64,000 nucleotides of DNA, taken from NCBI GenBank assembly GCA_036937835.1, contig CM072875.1:18383501-18447500 (forward strand), written 5' to 3'. Numbering within the stretch: the first letter of the stretch is position 1; every line of letters begins with the position of its first letter. This stretch comes from Pampus argenteus (taxonomy: Eukaryota; Chordata; Actinopteri; Scombriformes; Stromateidae). Positions 1 through 12,987 of this stretch are shown here, piece after piece. The position numbers were made by a program, and so were the translations under genes. The notes below the pieces were generated by a model, which worked only from the letters and a program-made list of their open reading frames with translations, was not told where the DNA came from and searched no databases.

Positions 1-2157
1 ATTAGAAGTTCAACGGAAGGACAAAAATTACTTTAGATATATTTGGGTTTAACTTTGGCCCCATTTTTCAAACCTTTATACATCCAAAACAAACTGACTG
101 GACTCACCTGTGCAGCCAAACCTCTCAACTACTTGACTAAAAACACCAGTAGCATATTGCACAAACTAAATGCAAGTTTGATTGAAAGGTTTTCATTGAT
201 CTTCAGCCTTATCCGTATGCAATTTCATTTGCTTATATCCATAAACTGTCTCCATTCACCAGCACAGATGACACAGTCACGGGTCAAACAGCAGCAGAAA
301 AAAACTGTTTATCTAGTTTGAAATAAAACATTAATACAGAATACAAAATGATTATGGGTTTTGGGGGTCTTTCTTGCTTCCTGTGGTATCAGTAGGTTAT
401 CGGTTCTCAAGGGAATGAATCAGAAAAGTGTAGGACAATGTGAAATCAGTTTCACAAGAGGACACCTCATCACCAAAACATCTCAATGACTATATCCCAC
501 CCACAGCTATTCTGTTGGGCCTGGTATTTCAACTGGTGACCTTTGTAACGATCCCGTCAAGTCCAGGTTACAACCAGTATCTACTCGTACCTAGTATTAA
601 CTGGCAATCAGCCTCTGAAGATCAGAAAAACAGCAGACAAAGTTCAACAATAAAAGACTGCTTTGTTAGCAAGAATATCTACCTTAGTAACTGGGACAAA
701 TTACAGAAATGCAGAGAAGCATTCTGGGTCAAAATGAATGATGATCATAAAAAGAAAATAGTTCAACTGCTGCTTAAAAAAAATCTCTCTTCATTGTTTT
801 ACTACATCATGGCCTTGGCAGACCAGTGTAGCTACTTTAAAACTTGTACCTGCATCAGCACACTACAGTTTTACTGTCACCTTGCTACCATGAATGGTCT
901 TAAAACAGTGGTCAGGTGTCCATATAAACACTGAAACAGGTTTTCTTCTCGCTGTTATCATTCCTTCTGTTTATACTGAAAAGATCCCCTTCAAATACAA
1001 GTTATAAGGACCAAAATCCAGTTATTTGTGCAAAACTGCATTTAAAAGTGTATCTGAAGCTTCTGTAGTCTGAGTTAGTCATGTCAAGTGGATATCTGAC
1101 AATGACTATGGCAAGAAAAAAAATCTGTCTCAATGTTTATTTGGGCTCCTGGTTGATTGGTTGTTTTAAGACAGACTTAAAAACACTGTCCTTTAACAAC
1201 AAGAGCAACGACTACAGTCATACTCGTGTCCTATGTTTAAGCTACATGTTGTTGGTGTGGTAAGACAAGGTTGACAGGTCTGCAACATGTTAGACGAGAC
1301 AGCTTGTTGTTATGGAGTAGCTAACAGTATACATGGCGTTATAGCTCTTAGAACTTTTGCATTAGCGAGCTAGCTTAGCAATCGTTAGCCAACGGTTAAC
1401 TGACACATCATTGAATGTTATCACTGCCAGCCAAGCACTCAGCGGTGATATAGGCTGTATATTTATTTTGGTTTCTTATGAATGGGTTGAAAATAAACAA
1501 CAATGGTGTCCACTATAGAACAAAAACAAAACGGTTAGTGGAATTAGGAGAACCGAACTAATGTTAGCCACTTAAAAACAGTTGGTTGTTTTCAGTTCAC
1601 GTCGGTTAGCCAAGTTTGTGATTCCAACTGTCAGTCATTTTACTAGCTTGACATGTCAAAGTGTCTTTTAGAGGTGTGTCAGGATGGACGATTCATTTAT
1701 AGCTTTAAAAAAAAAAGAAAAGTTAATTTCCTTCGATTTAACCTCCGGTAGGAATTTCAGAGAATAGGCTGAGCCCTGAAGAAACAGCAGAGTAGCTCCT
1801 GTTGCTACCAAAGTGAATGTATTGTGCGTTAAGCTATGTGTTCACTTCAAATCCGTTTAATAAGCAACGACAGTTTCCCCATCATTCTTCCACCACTTTG
1901 CTACGTGTTGTCAGTTAGCTGGACATAAACGACAGGCCGCCTAAGGTGCACGCCACGCCGGCTATCCACGTCACTACAGTGCGAGGATACAGCGGCCCGT
2001 CTTGTCCCTGGCTAACTTAAAATGGCGGTGAATGCTAGCTAGCTTGCTAGCAACGAAATTCGCATGAGTAGCAATGTGAAATCATTACAGGTAATTCTAC
2101 GCCGCTACTCGAGAAGACATCTCACACGTCAGCACATTTGTTTTTTGGTTTACCTAC
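1..2157 (-). other. vapa: vapa intron 1 (partial), no gene seen
   Basis: This is AT-rich sequence downstream, in transcript direction, of the vapa exon 1 splice donor. I looked on the minus strand for the second vapa exon (rest of the MSP domain) and did not find it, so it should lie left of the window. Plus-strand reading frames here, including one of 164 codons at 440-934, resemble no family I know. The last few hundred bases before the exon are richer in CpG and belong to the promoter-proximal island. Confidence 0.7.
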
Positions 2158-2215
2158 CTTTAAATTTGAGGTCAGAGGGAGGGTCAAGGACAAGGATCTG
2201 ATCCAACTTTGACAT
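2158..2215 (-). CDS. vapa: VAMP-associated protein A, first coding exon (partial gene)
   Basis: On the minus strand an ATG at 2213-2215 opens a 58-nt coding exon reading MSKLDQILVLDPPSDLKFK plus one base, ended by the donor GTAGGT. This matches the start of vertebrate VAPA, where the same block begins the MSP (major sperm protein) domain; VAPB differs at these positions. VAPA is a tail-anchored ER membrane protein whose MSP domain binds FFAT motifs and tethers the ER to other membranes and lipid-transfer proteins. The remaining MSP domain, coiled coil and membrane anchor are outside the window. The start is the ATG best matching the family. No in-frame stop was seen in the roughly 50 bases just upstream, so a slightly longer N-terminus as in human (extra residues before MAKHEQ) cannot be excluded. 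Its position next to rab31 agrees with human 18p11. Confidence 0.9.
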
Positions 2216-2420
2216 TTTAGCTAAAGGGGGGATGCACTTGATTTCGGTATCGGGGAGTAACTGACAAGTGGAAATCCTCGATCCCCTGCTGCCACTACTG
2301 AGTCAAACGCTGACTGAGCTCCGAGAACGAGCATGTGGGTACAAATACTTGAACGCGCGAGTGCACAACCCTGTTGCGCGCCCTCGTGGCTCAGCAACTG
2401 ATGTGATTATGGTCCAGTAA
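2216..2420 (-). promoter_or_regulatory. vapa: vapa 5'UTR and CpG-rich promoter region
   Basis: The stretch upstream of the vapa ATG is GC- and CpG-richer than its surroundings, with CGCGCG and GCGCGC runs near 2350-2390. No TATA box stands out, which fits a broad housekeeping promoter. The transcription start cannot be fixed from sequence alone. Confidence 0.5.
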
Positions 2421-3354
2421 TGTAGTTATACTAAGTGTATAGTAAAACACTTAAAATATGGGTCGAATCCCTATTTGACCCATAGCCAGTTACATGTAAA
2501 TTATTTGGTCTGTAGGTATTGATAATTGATGTTAGTTTCCCTTAAAACTAAGTGCAGAATTAAACTTAAAACGTTTTTTTATTTAAACTACCAGAATCTT
2601 CTTATTCTTACATGAAGACTATTTGAAATGCTAAATTTAATAAAGTAAATCTATTTTGAGATTTTAAAATCGTTGGCTAATATTCACTTTTTAACATAAA
2701 TACAAAACACGAACGTCCATTTTAAACGATTCCTTTAAATGTGGTAATTATTAAATATTTATTTTTGTATTAAGTAGATATTTATGGAGCAGGACAATTT
2801 ATAGTTGATAAATAAACTTGTAAGTGCCCTCTGCTGGACAAACTATGTAATGGCAAAACTCTTTAAAACGTTCCTGGCATTTATTGAAATGTCTCATCAA
2901 GCATCGGCTGACATACCAATATGTGTACATGCTGATAATAATACATATGTATAATCTAATTTAACGGTCATTCATAATTAGTGAACTATAACTTTAATGT
3001 AAATTAACTATTAAAAACAACATGGATATGGATACCAAAATTGATTTACAGTGCCATAAGTACATATATTTTAATGTGGTTATACACTTTATCAGTCATG
3101 TGTTTAGTTAAATACATTTCTGTCCTAGTCTTATGCCAGCCTCTTCCACAGTTTTATTATTAAGTCAAATATTTTACTTATCTTTTAAGAGCAGTAGACT
3201 TGCAAACAACTTCATACTAACAAAGTTAGGTATTAACACAATGACATACACTATGTGGAATTTGTATGTGTTTCAAATGACAAACATTATAATAAAAACC
3301 CACTAATATGATGTAAATAAGTAGGGACAAGATACAGTTCTTTTAAAGAGCCCA
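2421..3354. other. intergenic spacer between vapa and rab31
   Basis: AT-rich, with scattered homopolymer A/T runs and no convincing coding sequence on either strand. Apart from the CTCF-like motif at 2824-2837 I see nothing in it. Confidence 0.6.
2824..2837 (-). promoter_or_regulatory. CTCF-like motif upstream of vapa
   Basis: The reverse strand reads CCAGCAGAGGGCAC, which satisfies each position of the commonly used core CCASYAGRKGGCRS. It lies about 600 bp upstream of the vapa start, between the vapa promoter and the 3' end of rab31, a plausible place for a boundary. Occupancy is inferred only. Confidence 0.45.
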
Positions 3355-6012
3355 GCTGCAAAGAAATAAACCTTTATTTAACAAAAATCCCCAACTTTTC
3401 TCCGGCGAAACAAACTCAATACTTTTTCTCAACAACAACTTGTGATGCTGATAATGTGAGCCGTAACCTTTTAAAAGAATAAAGCATTAAAAGGAAGAAA
3501 GTAAGCAAATTGTTGAAGTTATTGGAGAGGAATCCAGATTTTTTGATACAGCTACAGTCTGTTTTGCTCTGTTTGAACTATTAATATCCCACTTTGCTTT
3601 CTTAGAGACCATTGACAACTGTGGCTACAGTTAAATCCGTCTTCGTGACAACAAGTATAGACCTCTCGTCTGTAAGCTGCCGAAGGAGGAGCTATCCATC
3701 CATCCAGCGTAATGAATAGGACTCTGTGGAATGCTCTACTCTGCATGTAATTCATGCTGTTTACAGTTTTTCAAAATGATGTGTGCAAAATGACTGTTTC
3801 TTGTTTTAACATCAAAGAAACAAGGATTGTGTGAGAATAATACCACTCTTCCAAAGTTGTTTTTTTATACATAAGAGTTGAAAAGGCAGCACCTATACAA
3901 CCACATCTGCATACAAAACCTTAAAATCACATTCCAGATGGGAAAAGTAACACAGGAAAACAACAGCAAAATAGAATAATTACTACTTTATTACATAAAG
4001 ATTAATATACAAAAGTTAATTTGTTCTACAGAGGATACAGGAAAGCATGACTTGCGCGTTCAGTATAGGGATGGCTTCAGATACCTGTTTTGCAGTTTCG
4101 AAAGTGAATGTTATGCAAAAATTAGTCTGCACTGATTTCGACGAGTAATTCATGCATTATCCTAAAGGTATGCATTTTTAGCCATGTCATACATCTGTTT
4201 ACAAAAACATTAAAAAAGGCACTTTAGTGGCAAAGAAACATAACACTCGTTGAAAATCTCATCACAATGGCAACATGGTAATTAATAACACTCATTTGCT
4301 CCTCATTCTTCAGAGTAATACTGTCAAGCCAAACTGTGAAGTAGACTGTCAATGAACTTTGTATCAATCCTAAATTTATCAGTTATTTTGACGTAACGGT
4401 TCATCTGAACCACCAAGCTGCTCATGATTCAATTTCACCTTTGAGTTTAATGGAAGACTGTAGTCATAGGATTTAGTTGTGAGTAAAACACAGAGACTTT
4501 AACTTAATTAGTCCATCAAATACGAGGGTAAATAGTACATTTGACCTCTTAAAAAAGTACTAAAGTTACCATTTTCTTCGAGCCAAATGTAGAAGCAGAA
4601 ATACTGTAAAATAGAAGACCATGTTCTATATATAAGTTATCTTTCTTTCATGTACATTTCAATCTTTCATCAAATACAACTGTTATGGAGTACAGTAGGT
4701 ATTTCAACTATTGCAAAAAAACACAACAACCTTCAAATGAATGTTGTATTAAACAAATGAAAAGATGCTGTTAAAATTTGTCAAGTGGTCAAATCCATGA
4801 TTACTGCATCATAAACAGCAGCAAACACAATACAAACTCATATTCAAATTACAACACTGTAATAATTTATTGTTTATCATTACCCTTTCCCCACTTTAAT
4901 AAAATCTGATAGTTTAGGGATATATTCCCTTATGTTACTTTAGAGTTTGGTTAGTGTATAGAAAACTTTAACAGCATTTCAACACGTTTAGAGTAAAATT
5001 AGAGTAAAATACATGCATGCTTTCTTCATCATAATGGTATAAATGTAACCTTATTTAAGATTAAAAAAAATACATGGAAAACTCATGTTTGGTCGTATAC
5101 AGTCATTCCCTGTAGTGAAATCTCACACAATACATTTCAGCATGTAGAAAACATCTTTAACAGATTACTATGTAAACAATTCTAGTATTGGTCACAGTGT
5201 TTCAACAGGGGGGGTGTCATACTGTAATTACGATTTAGGCCTTTAAGCTATTCATTCTACAGCATTACAGTTAAACCCTTATACAGCAAATGTGTGTGAA
5301 AACACGTGACGAAGTGGAACGTAAAGCCGCTGCATCTGAGCTGTAGAAGTGAATGCTCGTGGTTACTCGAGGTTTGATCTTAACAACCTTTTTAATTCAA
5401 ATATTCTAATGATATTCTACGCAAGAGTGACACATACTTTGACACATAAGCTCCCCATGAAGCGAATATAGCCACGATGAAGAATGCGTGCCGTTTAAAG
5501 CCACAGTGCAATGAAAATCTACAGAGCAGTTGGCTCTTGAGCTGAAAAATGCAGTTGCATCAACAACCAAAACCTGGATTCATAAAGCACATTAGCTGGA
5601 TCACCTTGCTATTAATGTGTGCTTTATTTTGAAAGTGACTGAGGATAATGGGATAAAACTGTGGGTTATGCCTCATTGAAATGAGCTACGTACCATACCA
5701 CATAGACAGAAGTCTGTTTGTAATTCAGCAAAACACCACCTGGGGGAGACAAACTGGAGGCTTTCTGACGCCATCAGTTTAAAACTGCTACAATTAAAGG
5801 AACATGTGCTTGATAAAATTGGTACATACTGTGAATAATTTCAGGTTTTTCTGTCTCGTGTTGCAGTTGACCACACATGCAAGCTGAACTCTGTCTGTCC
5901 ACTGTGTTGTCTTTTTCCTGCAGTAAGACACTGTGTGCATTGTGGACTATGTGCTGCGCTGGTGGGTTCCCTGGTGCTGAAGGAAGTACAGTCATCAGCC
6001 ACATCGTTGGTA
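3355..6012 (-). other. rab31: probable rab31 3'UTR and downstream region
   Basis: The sequence after the rab31 stop codon is AT-rich and non-coding. Minus-strand AATAAA signals (plus-strand TTTATT) occur near 5623, 4866, 3987 and 3373. Mammalian RAB31 has a long 3'UTR, so the most distal signal is a reasonable end, but which sites are used cannot be told from sequence. Small reading frames near 5774-6077 are other frames across the terminal rab31 exon and its UTR. Confidence 0.4.
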
Positions 6013-9000
6013 CTAGCAGCATCTCCTGGTGGACGGAGGAGGCTGTCGGGTGAGTTTAAAGGACTCATTGCTTTCAACTTCAGGATTTTCCAGGGGCGGA
6101 ATCTGTTTACCTAAAAAAAAAATACAGCACAACAGGATCGTTTACAGTGTTGCCATGGCAGATTTATGCAAAAAGTTGTTGCATCTTTACCACAAAACAA
6201 TACGCAATGTATTTGTTGACCAAAACACAATGCCAGGGCCACTGCTTTGCTTTATACAATACACACTTTAACAGTTATTTAAATGAAACAGATATATTTC
6301 TTGATTTTTTTAAAGAATAAATCTGTCATTTTAAATGTCAAAAACTTTATGGCAGAACATAACATAGCCTGTGTTCCAAACTGCAGATGTGGCATTTAAA
6401 AGAGTAAATGGGCATTTATGGGTCAGGGGGGATCCTAATGAAAGATGCAACTATTTTTTAATCTGTCTCTTGTGAGTCTCTCATCTCACAATAATGTCCC
6501 TTTTTACAGTACATAAGTCACATTTAGGTTTTTTAAAGGCTTCTTTTGCCTTTCTGTGAGTATATAAACATTTTTTCCATTTCTTTCCTGACTTTTCCAT
6601 TTCTTGACAAGCCAGTAGCTCTACTCTTTTCTCTTTACCACTACCTTTCAAAAAAAAAAAAAAGTATATACTGACACACATGCAGGCACCTACTGATTTT
6701 CTGAAAGAGCTCCTCAACATTGACAGCATTTCTGGCACTAGTCTCGATGAAAATAGCTGCAATTGATTCAGCAAACTCCTTAGCTTCCTTCATAGGCACT
6801 TCCCTGTAAGAGAGGACAGAAAGGTAAGTGTCATGTGGCAAACCCATAGAGGATGAGTTAAGGTGTTTATTACAGAGATGATTATTAAGATATGCTTGTC
6901 ATTATTATCAATAAGCCTTCTAGTACCGAGCAGTTAGCAGAGTGCCAATACCACATCAAAAAGCACTTCTGCTGAGCCAAACGTATAGTACCCCAAGAAG
7001 CAGGTTTTTACAGCTGCAGAGGAACCACATTAGCTCACCTGATGTCTCCTAAATCATTCTTGTTCCCTGCTATGGCTACAACAATGTCCTCTGGACCGTG
7101 CTCCTTCAGCTCCTTCACCCATTTCTTCAGTGTCTGGAAAGAGTCCTGGTTAACAAGAGCACATAATGGTCAGGAGTGGCAAGTTGATTTTTAATAAGGA
7201 AATCTGAAGTTAAATATCACGTTTACTTTACTAGAAAACGCCCAACATGTGACACATATTTATTGCATTAGATGGTGTTTTTCCATTTACAGACTAGAGA
7301 GGAATGGCATTTGTAGGTCATGGAAGCACATCATCCAACAGTGATGGAAAAGTAATTGAATTTTACATCAGGCTCATAGAAGAGAAACCTGCTAGCACAG
7401 TTTTACACATGCAATCCACCCGGGAACAGCAGCTGATACAGATGGGGTGAAGGGCATCGTTCAAGAGCACCTCAACAGAGTTTGGTTAAGATGTCTTTGT
7501 CTGTTGGTCTGGACATTCGAACCATTGAATATAACTTAGGATTAATAAGATGTGTGCTGTCACTTACCAGTTTAGTAATATCATAGACAATGACAGCAGC
7601 AGCCGATCCTCGGTAGTACATAGGAGCTAATGAGTGAAACTAAAAAAAGACAACACATTTATAGTCGTTAGCTCACTGTAAAAACAGAGTCGTACGGCAA
7701 CGTTACCCGAGGAGCTCTACAAACGTAGCTGTTCTAACTAAACCCGATCTTACATGTAAAACTGACTCGCAAAACACAAAAATGTTAACCGGTGAAACAA
7801 TGATACAGTATACTGTGCTGTGGAAAGACTGTCTAAACATTCTTATGCGCTGAGTGGCTGATGGAAAACGTTTGCTCTCACAGAGAATATTTTACAGCCA
7901 CTTCATGATATTGCCAAATCTTTTTAAAGGTACCTTATTGAGATTTCAATATAAACTACATTCTCACAAAAATCCATTGTGTACATTCATGATAATAATA
8001 TCACGAAAAGGAATTGTTTACATCACTTAGCTGTCTTTTTCTTCTTCTTCTCCCCCTATAACCGGCACATCGCTGTCTTTATAGCACATTACCACCCACT
8101 GCTGTCAGCGGGATTGTGTTATCATGTCACCCTTGTGTTTGTGGCAGTACAAACAAATCACTTATTAAAACATTGCTCTACAGCATTACTAGCGGTGAAA
8201 CTGCACAGGGTATCTTTCTTTTGTATGCAGCCGATGATCACGTCAACATCTTGGTTAATCAGCTGCTGCAGAAACATACATTACCTCCCTCACCAAAACA
8301 AACATTCTTAGTAATGCTACGATCAGATTTTTCACTGTGTGATATTGGTCACATCACAAGACTATAATAAAGAAGATAGTCGGGCATATAAATGTAATAT
8401 AAACCTCAAAATAAAGACGGCTTTAAACCCTGGTAACAAAGACAACGTTTCAAGGTATCATTTACACAAGCAGGAAATGCTTGAACTAGTATGTATGTCT
8501 GCAAAGCTTCAACTACACACAACACCCCCCCTCCCCCTTCCATCAAATGAGTCATGATACAACAGTCTTGTGACCTTTGAACCCTAAATGAATCATGTTA
8601 TTTCACTAGTCATTTTCTAATAATAGCCTGATGTCATGAGGACCCCTGACAGTGAAATGATTGTGTCACTGCGAGCTTCCTAATGCAAAATGTAACAGAA
8701 AATTAGTTTAAAAAATGTGATTCATAGAGTCATGTGTGCTCGTAGTAACTAAGTGAAGAGTTTATGTTGTGGATATATACTCACCCTCTCCTGTCCTGCT
8801 GTATCCCAGATCAGGAATTTGTGTAGTTCACTTCCACATGGCACTGTCTTGGTCAGGAATGATGCTCTGTGGATGGTAACATGCATTTCACAACAGTGAA
8901 AAAAAAAGTACAGGCATGCATTTATTGTAAATGGTTACTATTGTTAAAACAAAGTAATATACAGAAATATTTTCTTCCTGCTGATGCCACATCACACTAC

Positions 9001-10595
9001 TGAGTTTTACACATCTGCTAACAGTGACGTGAATCATTACTTTCAAAGAGCTGTTTGTTAGCGTGGGATAAATGACTCAAAGGGACTATTATGTGCTCTT
9101 TTTTTATCAGATGGGGTAAAACATTTTTTCTTTCTTCTCTGTAAATCAAATGGCTTAGCTTATAAATGGTTATATATGTGTAGTTCAAGTACATGTGCTG
9201 CTGTCACAACATTAGCAGAAAGTTTTGACTTTCTACTTTTTTCTACATGACACAGTGGGATGTTGATGTTGGACTTTATTTGATATCAAACCCTGCTCGA
9301 CTTATTTTGGTCTTCATAAATCCAAGAACAAATGCAGCTTTAAATCGCCTGTCTGAGCGAGCGGCGTGTTTGTCTAACTAATCTATGTGATTTGTTTCCG
9401 TCTTTCTTGCGGTCACGCTGATGTCTTTTTTGTTATTTGTGTGGCGATGCTCTTACCCTATTGTGGGACTTATGTTGTGGTCAAAATGATCTTGAACGAA
9501 TCGGCAAACTATACTGGATTTCCCAACGCCAGTGTCCTAAAAAAAAAACCAAACAGAAGGTCACACATGAAGCCGACACACATGTTCACAAAGTAAGTCA
9601 CTATTGAACCCCCTATTGATTACTCAACTGTCAGGTCACATGTCCGCCCCATCACATAAGATAGTCCATTAATCACATAAGTTAGACCATTAATTCTGCA
9701 ACTCTCTCTGTATTTATTGCCAACATCACTTATTTGTTAGTTAACATGAAATCTCAGGGCTTTAAGGGCTTTTTTTGATCCCATGTCATGTATTTTGTCT
9801 TTGTGGCACAATGACAACTCTTATCCTAGCTTCACATGGTTAAATAATGAAGAAATCTGCCATATATATATATATACTAGCACAGGGATAACAATAGATG
9901 AGTAAAGACATTATATGGTTAGATGTGCCTGCAGCAGTATACACAGGCCTGGTAGCTGTAATGTAACTTTCCAAGTGTCTATTTCCTCTTTACTTCATTG
10001 ATAAACAGCCGGTTTGTAGTTAAAACATCTCTGACCGTCCCTCTGTGTTTTGCTTACGCAGCAGGAAATTTAACAGCTTAGCCGTTAGTCTGCTGATGAC
10101 GTAATGGACGATAAACTGTCAAGAGCCGTTAGAAAAATATGACGGAAATGTATCGTATACGTTTACAGTTGAGCAATTATTTTTGAAAAGGAAAAGCAGA
10201 TGTAGGTTAACATATATATATATTTATATTTTTAAAAAAAAACGAATCTAAAAGCCCTGCTGCGCCCACCGGCCCGTTAACTGTTGGTTTGAGTCAAATA
10301 AGCTAGCTATCAACATATGTTAGTAGCATTTCCAAGTTTAAAAAACAAAACAAAACAAAGAACAAGGAGATAAAATAACGGAAAGTCATGTTTTTTTGTT
10401 TTGTTTTTTTAAATCAGTTGGAGTAAGTAACTTCTGTTACAGTGTTGTTAACGTCAAACTGTTGTCGCTAGTTAAAATCGCAGCAGACTTTAGGATTTTT
10501 TCCCCCAAAATGGGGTCAACAAAAAAAACAAAAACAAAAAAAAACCATCTGCCACTTACCCCTAAAAGGCAAACTTTGAGCTCCCTTATGGCCAT
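6013..10595 (-). CDS. rab31: Ras-related protein Rab-31
   Basis: Seven coding exons join in phase to 194 aa, the usual RAB31 length: 10560-10595, 9457-9536, 8785-8866, 7568-7639, 7039-7145, 6694-6803 and 6013-6110. All have GT donors and AG acceptors. Visible motifs are the P-loop GDTGVGKS (residues 12-19), switch I PTIG (about 36-39), switch II WDTAGQE (59-65, Gln64), NKND (118-121) and ETSAR (146-150). The tail ends RRCC, a double-cysteine prenylation site. CRFVQDHFDHNISPTIG separates it from the close paralogue Rab22a. Rab31 is a Rab5-family GTPase of the trans-Golgi and early endosomes that acts in receptor and mannose-6-phosphate-receptor traffic. The hypervariable tail (164-194) differs strongly from human, as is usual for Rabs. 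Human has Cys where this protein has Asn119+1 in NKND, the more typical Rab residue. The start ATG has a good Kozak context and matches MAIRELKVCLLG. Confidence 0.97.
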
Positions 10596-11045
10596 GGTAA
10601 GTTGTGTAAGTTTTCAAATCATTATTTGTAAGTGTTCACTCAGTGTCTTTGTCTCGTCATGCTTGACACTCAAAGGTTTTTTTTTCGTCTTGTTGGATAA
10701 AATAGAAACCCAGCCCCTGAGACAGACAGACTAACCATCTATCTAAACTAGCTTTCAAGTGGTGCTAATGTGAAACAGAACATCCGGGGACGACTTACAC
10801 AATAAGACTCATTGACTGGAATAATCCACACTGGAGTATAATATACTCAATACGACAATGAATAAATACGTGTAAATAGTAATTGTTTAGTGGCATTAAT
10901 AAACCGCTAATAAAAGCATTCGTGTTTAAAAAAAAAAAAAAAAAGTCAACCAGGAAATAAAATATTCTTTAATGTTGAAATCAAAGTTGCTTATATCCGG
11001 TCTCATTTTGTCTTACTTGACGGGATACTTTCCAAACCGGAAATC
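10596..11045 (-). promoter_or_regulatory. rab31: rab31 5'UTR and promoter region
   Basis: Sequence upstream of the rab31 ATG. It contains poly-A/T runs, moderately CpG-containing segments and an ETS-type CCGGAAAT at 11037-11044. The transcription start is not resolvable by eye. The gap between this start codon and the ralbp1 3' end is only about 0.7 kb. Confidence 0.4.
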
Positions 11046-11329
11046 CGTTCATTAGAATCGGGTGGATTTATCATCTCTTCGAAGTAAAACCTTGATAATA
11101 AGTAAAACACCGCCAATTTAAGACAGCTGACTTCCTTTAAAATGAATGCACAGGTTTTATTTTTAGCTTTATTAGGCTGAGAGAGGAAAAAAAGTACTGG
11201 GGGAATGTGTAATGGAAAGTAGGAGGAAACAGTAAATGTGGAATACACTTCTAGGCAAAAACAGCTGATAGAAAAAGATAAAGGCTGCTGTGTGTGTATG
11301 TTTGTATCAGAGAAAGACAGAGAATAAAA

Positions 11330-12987
11330 TACATTATTCAGATTGACACTTTATTCTTCACAGCATTATTCTGTCTGCAACAATAAGCTACAAAAGCTTG
11401 CAACAATATGAAAATAACCTTATGAGAAGCTTCTGAGCCCGATCTAGTACTGATCTGTTTCAGTCACAGCAGGATTAATAACAGGTTGAATCATGAGTTC
11501 AGAGATTGCTTCAATTTGCCTGTGACCAAAGCAGGGGCAGTAACTGCAGGTGGTCATTAATAATAATAATTATAAAAAAAGAAGAAGAACATATGACAAA
11601 AATGTAAGAGCTGAAAATACAGTATGTTTGCAATTTTACAATAATATACAAAAAAATGAGAGTTAAGTAGGTCTTTGCTTTAAATATCATGAAACAATGA
11701 CAGACCTCTGCAAAAGTCATGGATCAGTTGTGAAATGAAATGATTGACTTCTTGAGCTTTATACTCACTTCCAACTGATGCCATGAGTAAATAACTCCAC
11801 ACATTAAAAAAAAAAAAAAAATCTCGATCAAATACACAACAAAACTAAATAAGTCTCCTGTGTGTCTCTGTGTGGATTTTGGAGACAATAATCATCATCG
11901 CCACAGATGTTATCCCATCATAAAGCTGGAGAAATGTAATTTCCCATTATTTGTTTGTGCAAGAGAGGCAGAGATAACAGGGGGAAAAAAATGATTGCAC
12001 TACAGAGCAAAGTGTTTCATGACATTGCTGCCTCCAGCTGTTCGTCTACATTTTGTAGTGATGATTATACTTTTGTTGTGTATTTGTTTGCCTTTCATGT
12101 TTTCATCCACTGGTCAGTTGCTAGGTACAACGCTACTTAGTTTATGTGCATTTGCTGTTCAAAAGGAAAAAAAAAAACGCATCTACAATATATTTAAACA
12201 TATATTCATATATTACTAAAAAGCTGTAATTTAAAAATCAATGGATTTCTTGAATAGTCATTCGTATTCTTCAGAATACTACTTAAATATATAATATATA
12301 GACCAATCATAAATTCTTCATTATTCAAAGAGCTTTTGTATTAGTGGTTCTCTGGGGGAAACGTGTCCAGTCTGGCATCTTCAGTTATGGCACAGTGGTC
12401 TCTATCCTAACATCAATTTTGCATCTATGTAAGGGACATAGTGAGATACAGGGACTGAGATTAGATTTCATCTTGTGATCTTTTCTTGAGCCACTATCAG
12501 TGAAAAATAAACTTTCTGTAATCTTCGGGCAAAGTCCCTCTTATTACTCTCTTTCATTCCCCTGCTTGCTTTAGGAATCCCTTAATTTCCCGCCCTTCAC
12601 TACCTCTTCCTTCATACAGGCTTGGCACTGCGGATTTGAAAATATGGTTCCATCAAGTCTCTCAGTGTAGTAATGTAGTAGCCAGTTGTCCACTACAGCA
12701 GCTACTTACTTTACTTTTCTTTTCTTTTTTTTACATTTGTGTTTTGTGCGGGAAAATGAGAAACAAAGTATTTGAATTGTTCCAAAAAAAAGAGCGATTC
12801 AGGATGCCAAAAGCAGTATTACTGCACAAATTTGGTGAACATGATTATCTAAACATTTACCACATGAACTCACCGATCCAGCAATGTGAAATCTCCAGTG
12901 GATAACAAGTGATACTACAGGACAACTGACCAGCGGTAGAGACGTACAGCAGCACAGAGCCACCAAATACATCACCGAGATGTCATC
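11330..12987 (-). other. ralbp1: probable ralbp1 3'UTR
   Basis: AT-rich non-coding sequence follows the ralbp1 stop at 12988-12990. A minus-strand AATAAA (plus TTTATT) at 11350-11355 is a fitting poly(A) signal, giving a 3'UTR of about 1.65 kb. Another TTTATT near 11157 is a more distal alternative. No PPP4R1-like exon was found here or between here and rab31. Confidence 0.5.

Noticed and set aside
440..934. 164-codon plus-strand reading frame in vapa intron 1
   Set aside because: No family resemblance, no signal or domain, AT-rich composition like its surroundings and no splice-linked partner; treated as chance.
2022..2045. Plus-strand ATGGCGGTG start near the vapa promoter, as if a divergent gene began there
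   Set aside because: The frame stops after six codons and no donor or family match follows.
5774..6077. Two minus-strand reading frames overlapping the rab31 end
   Set aside because: They are other frames across the true terminal exon, whose correct frame ends in RRCC and joins the preceding exon in phase.
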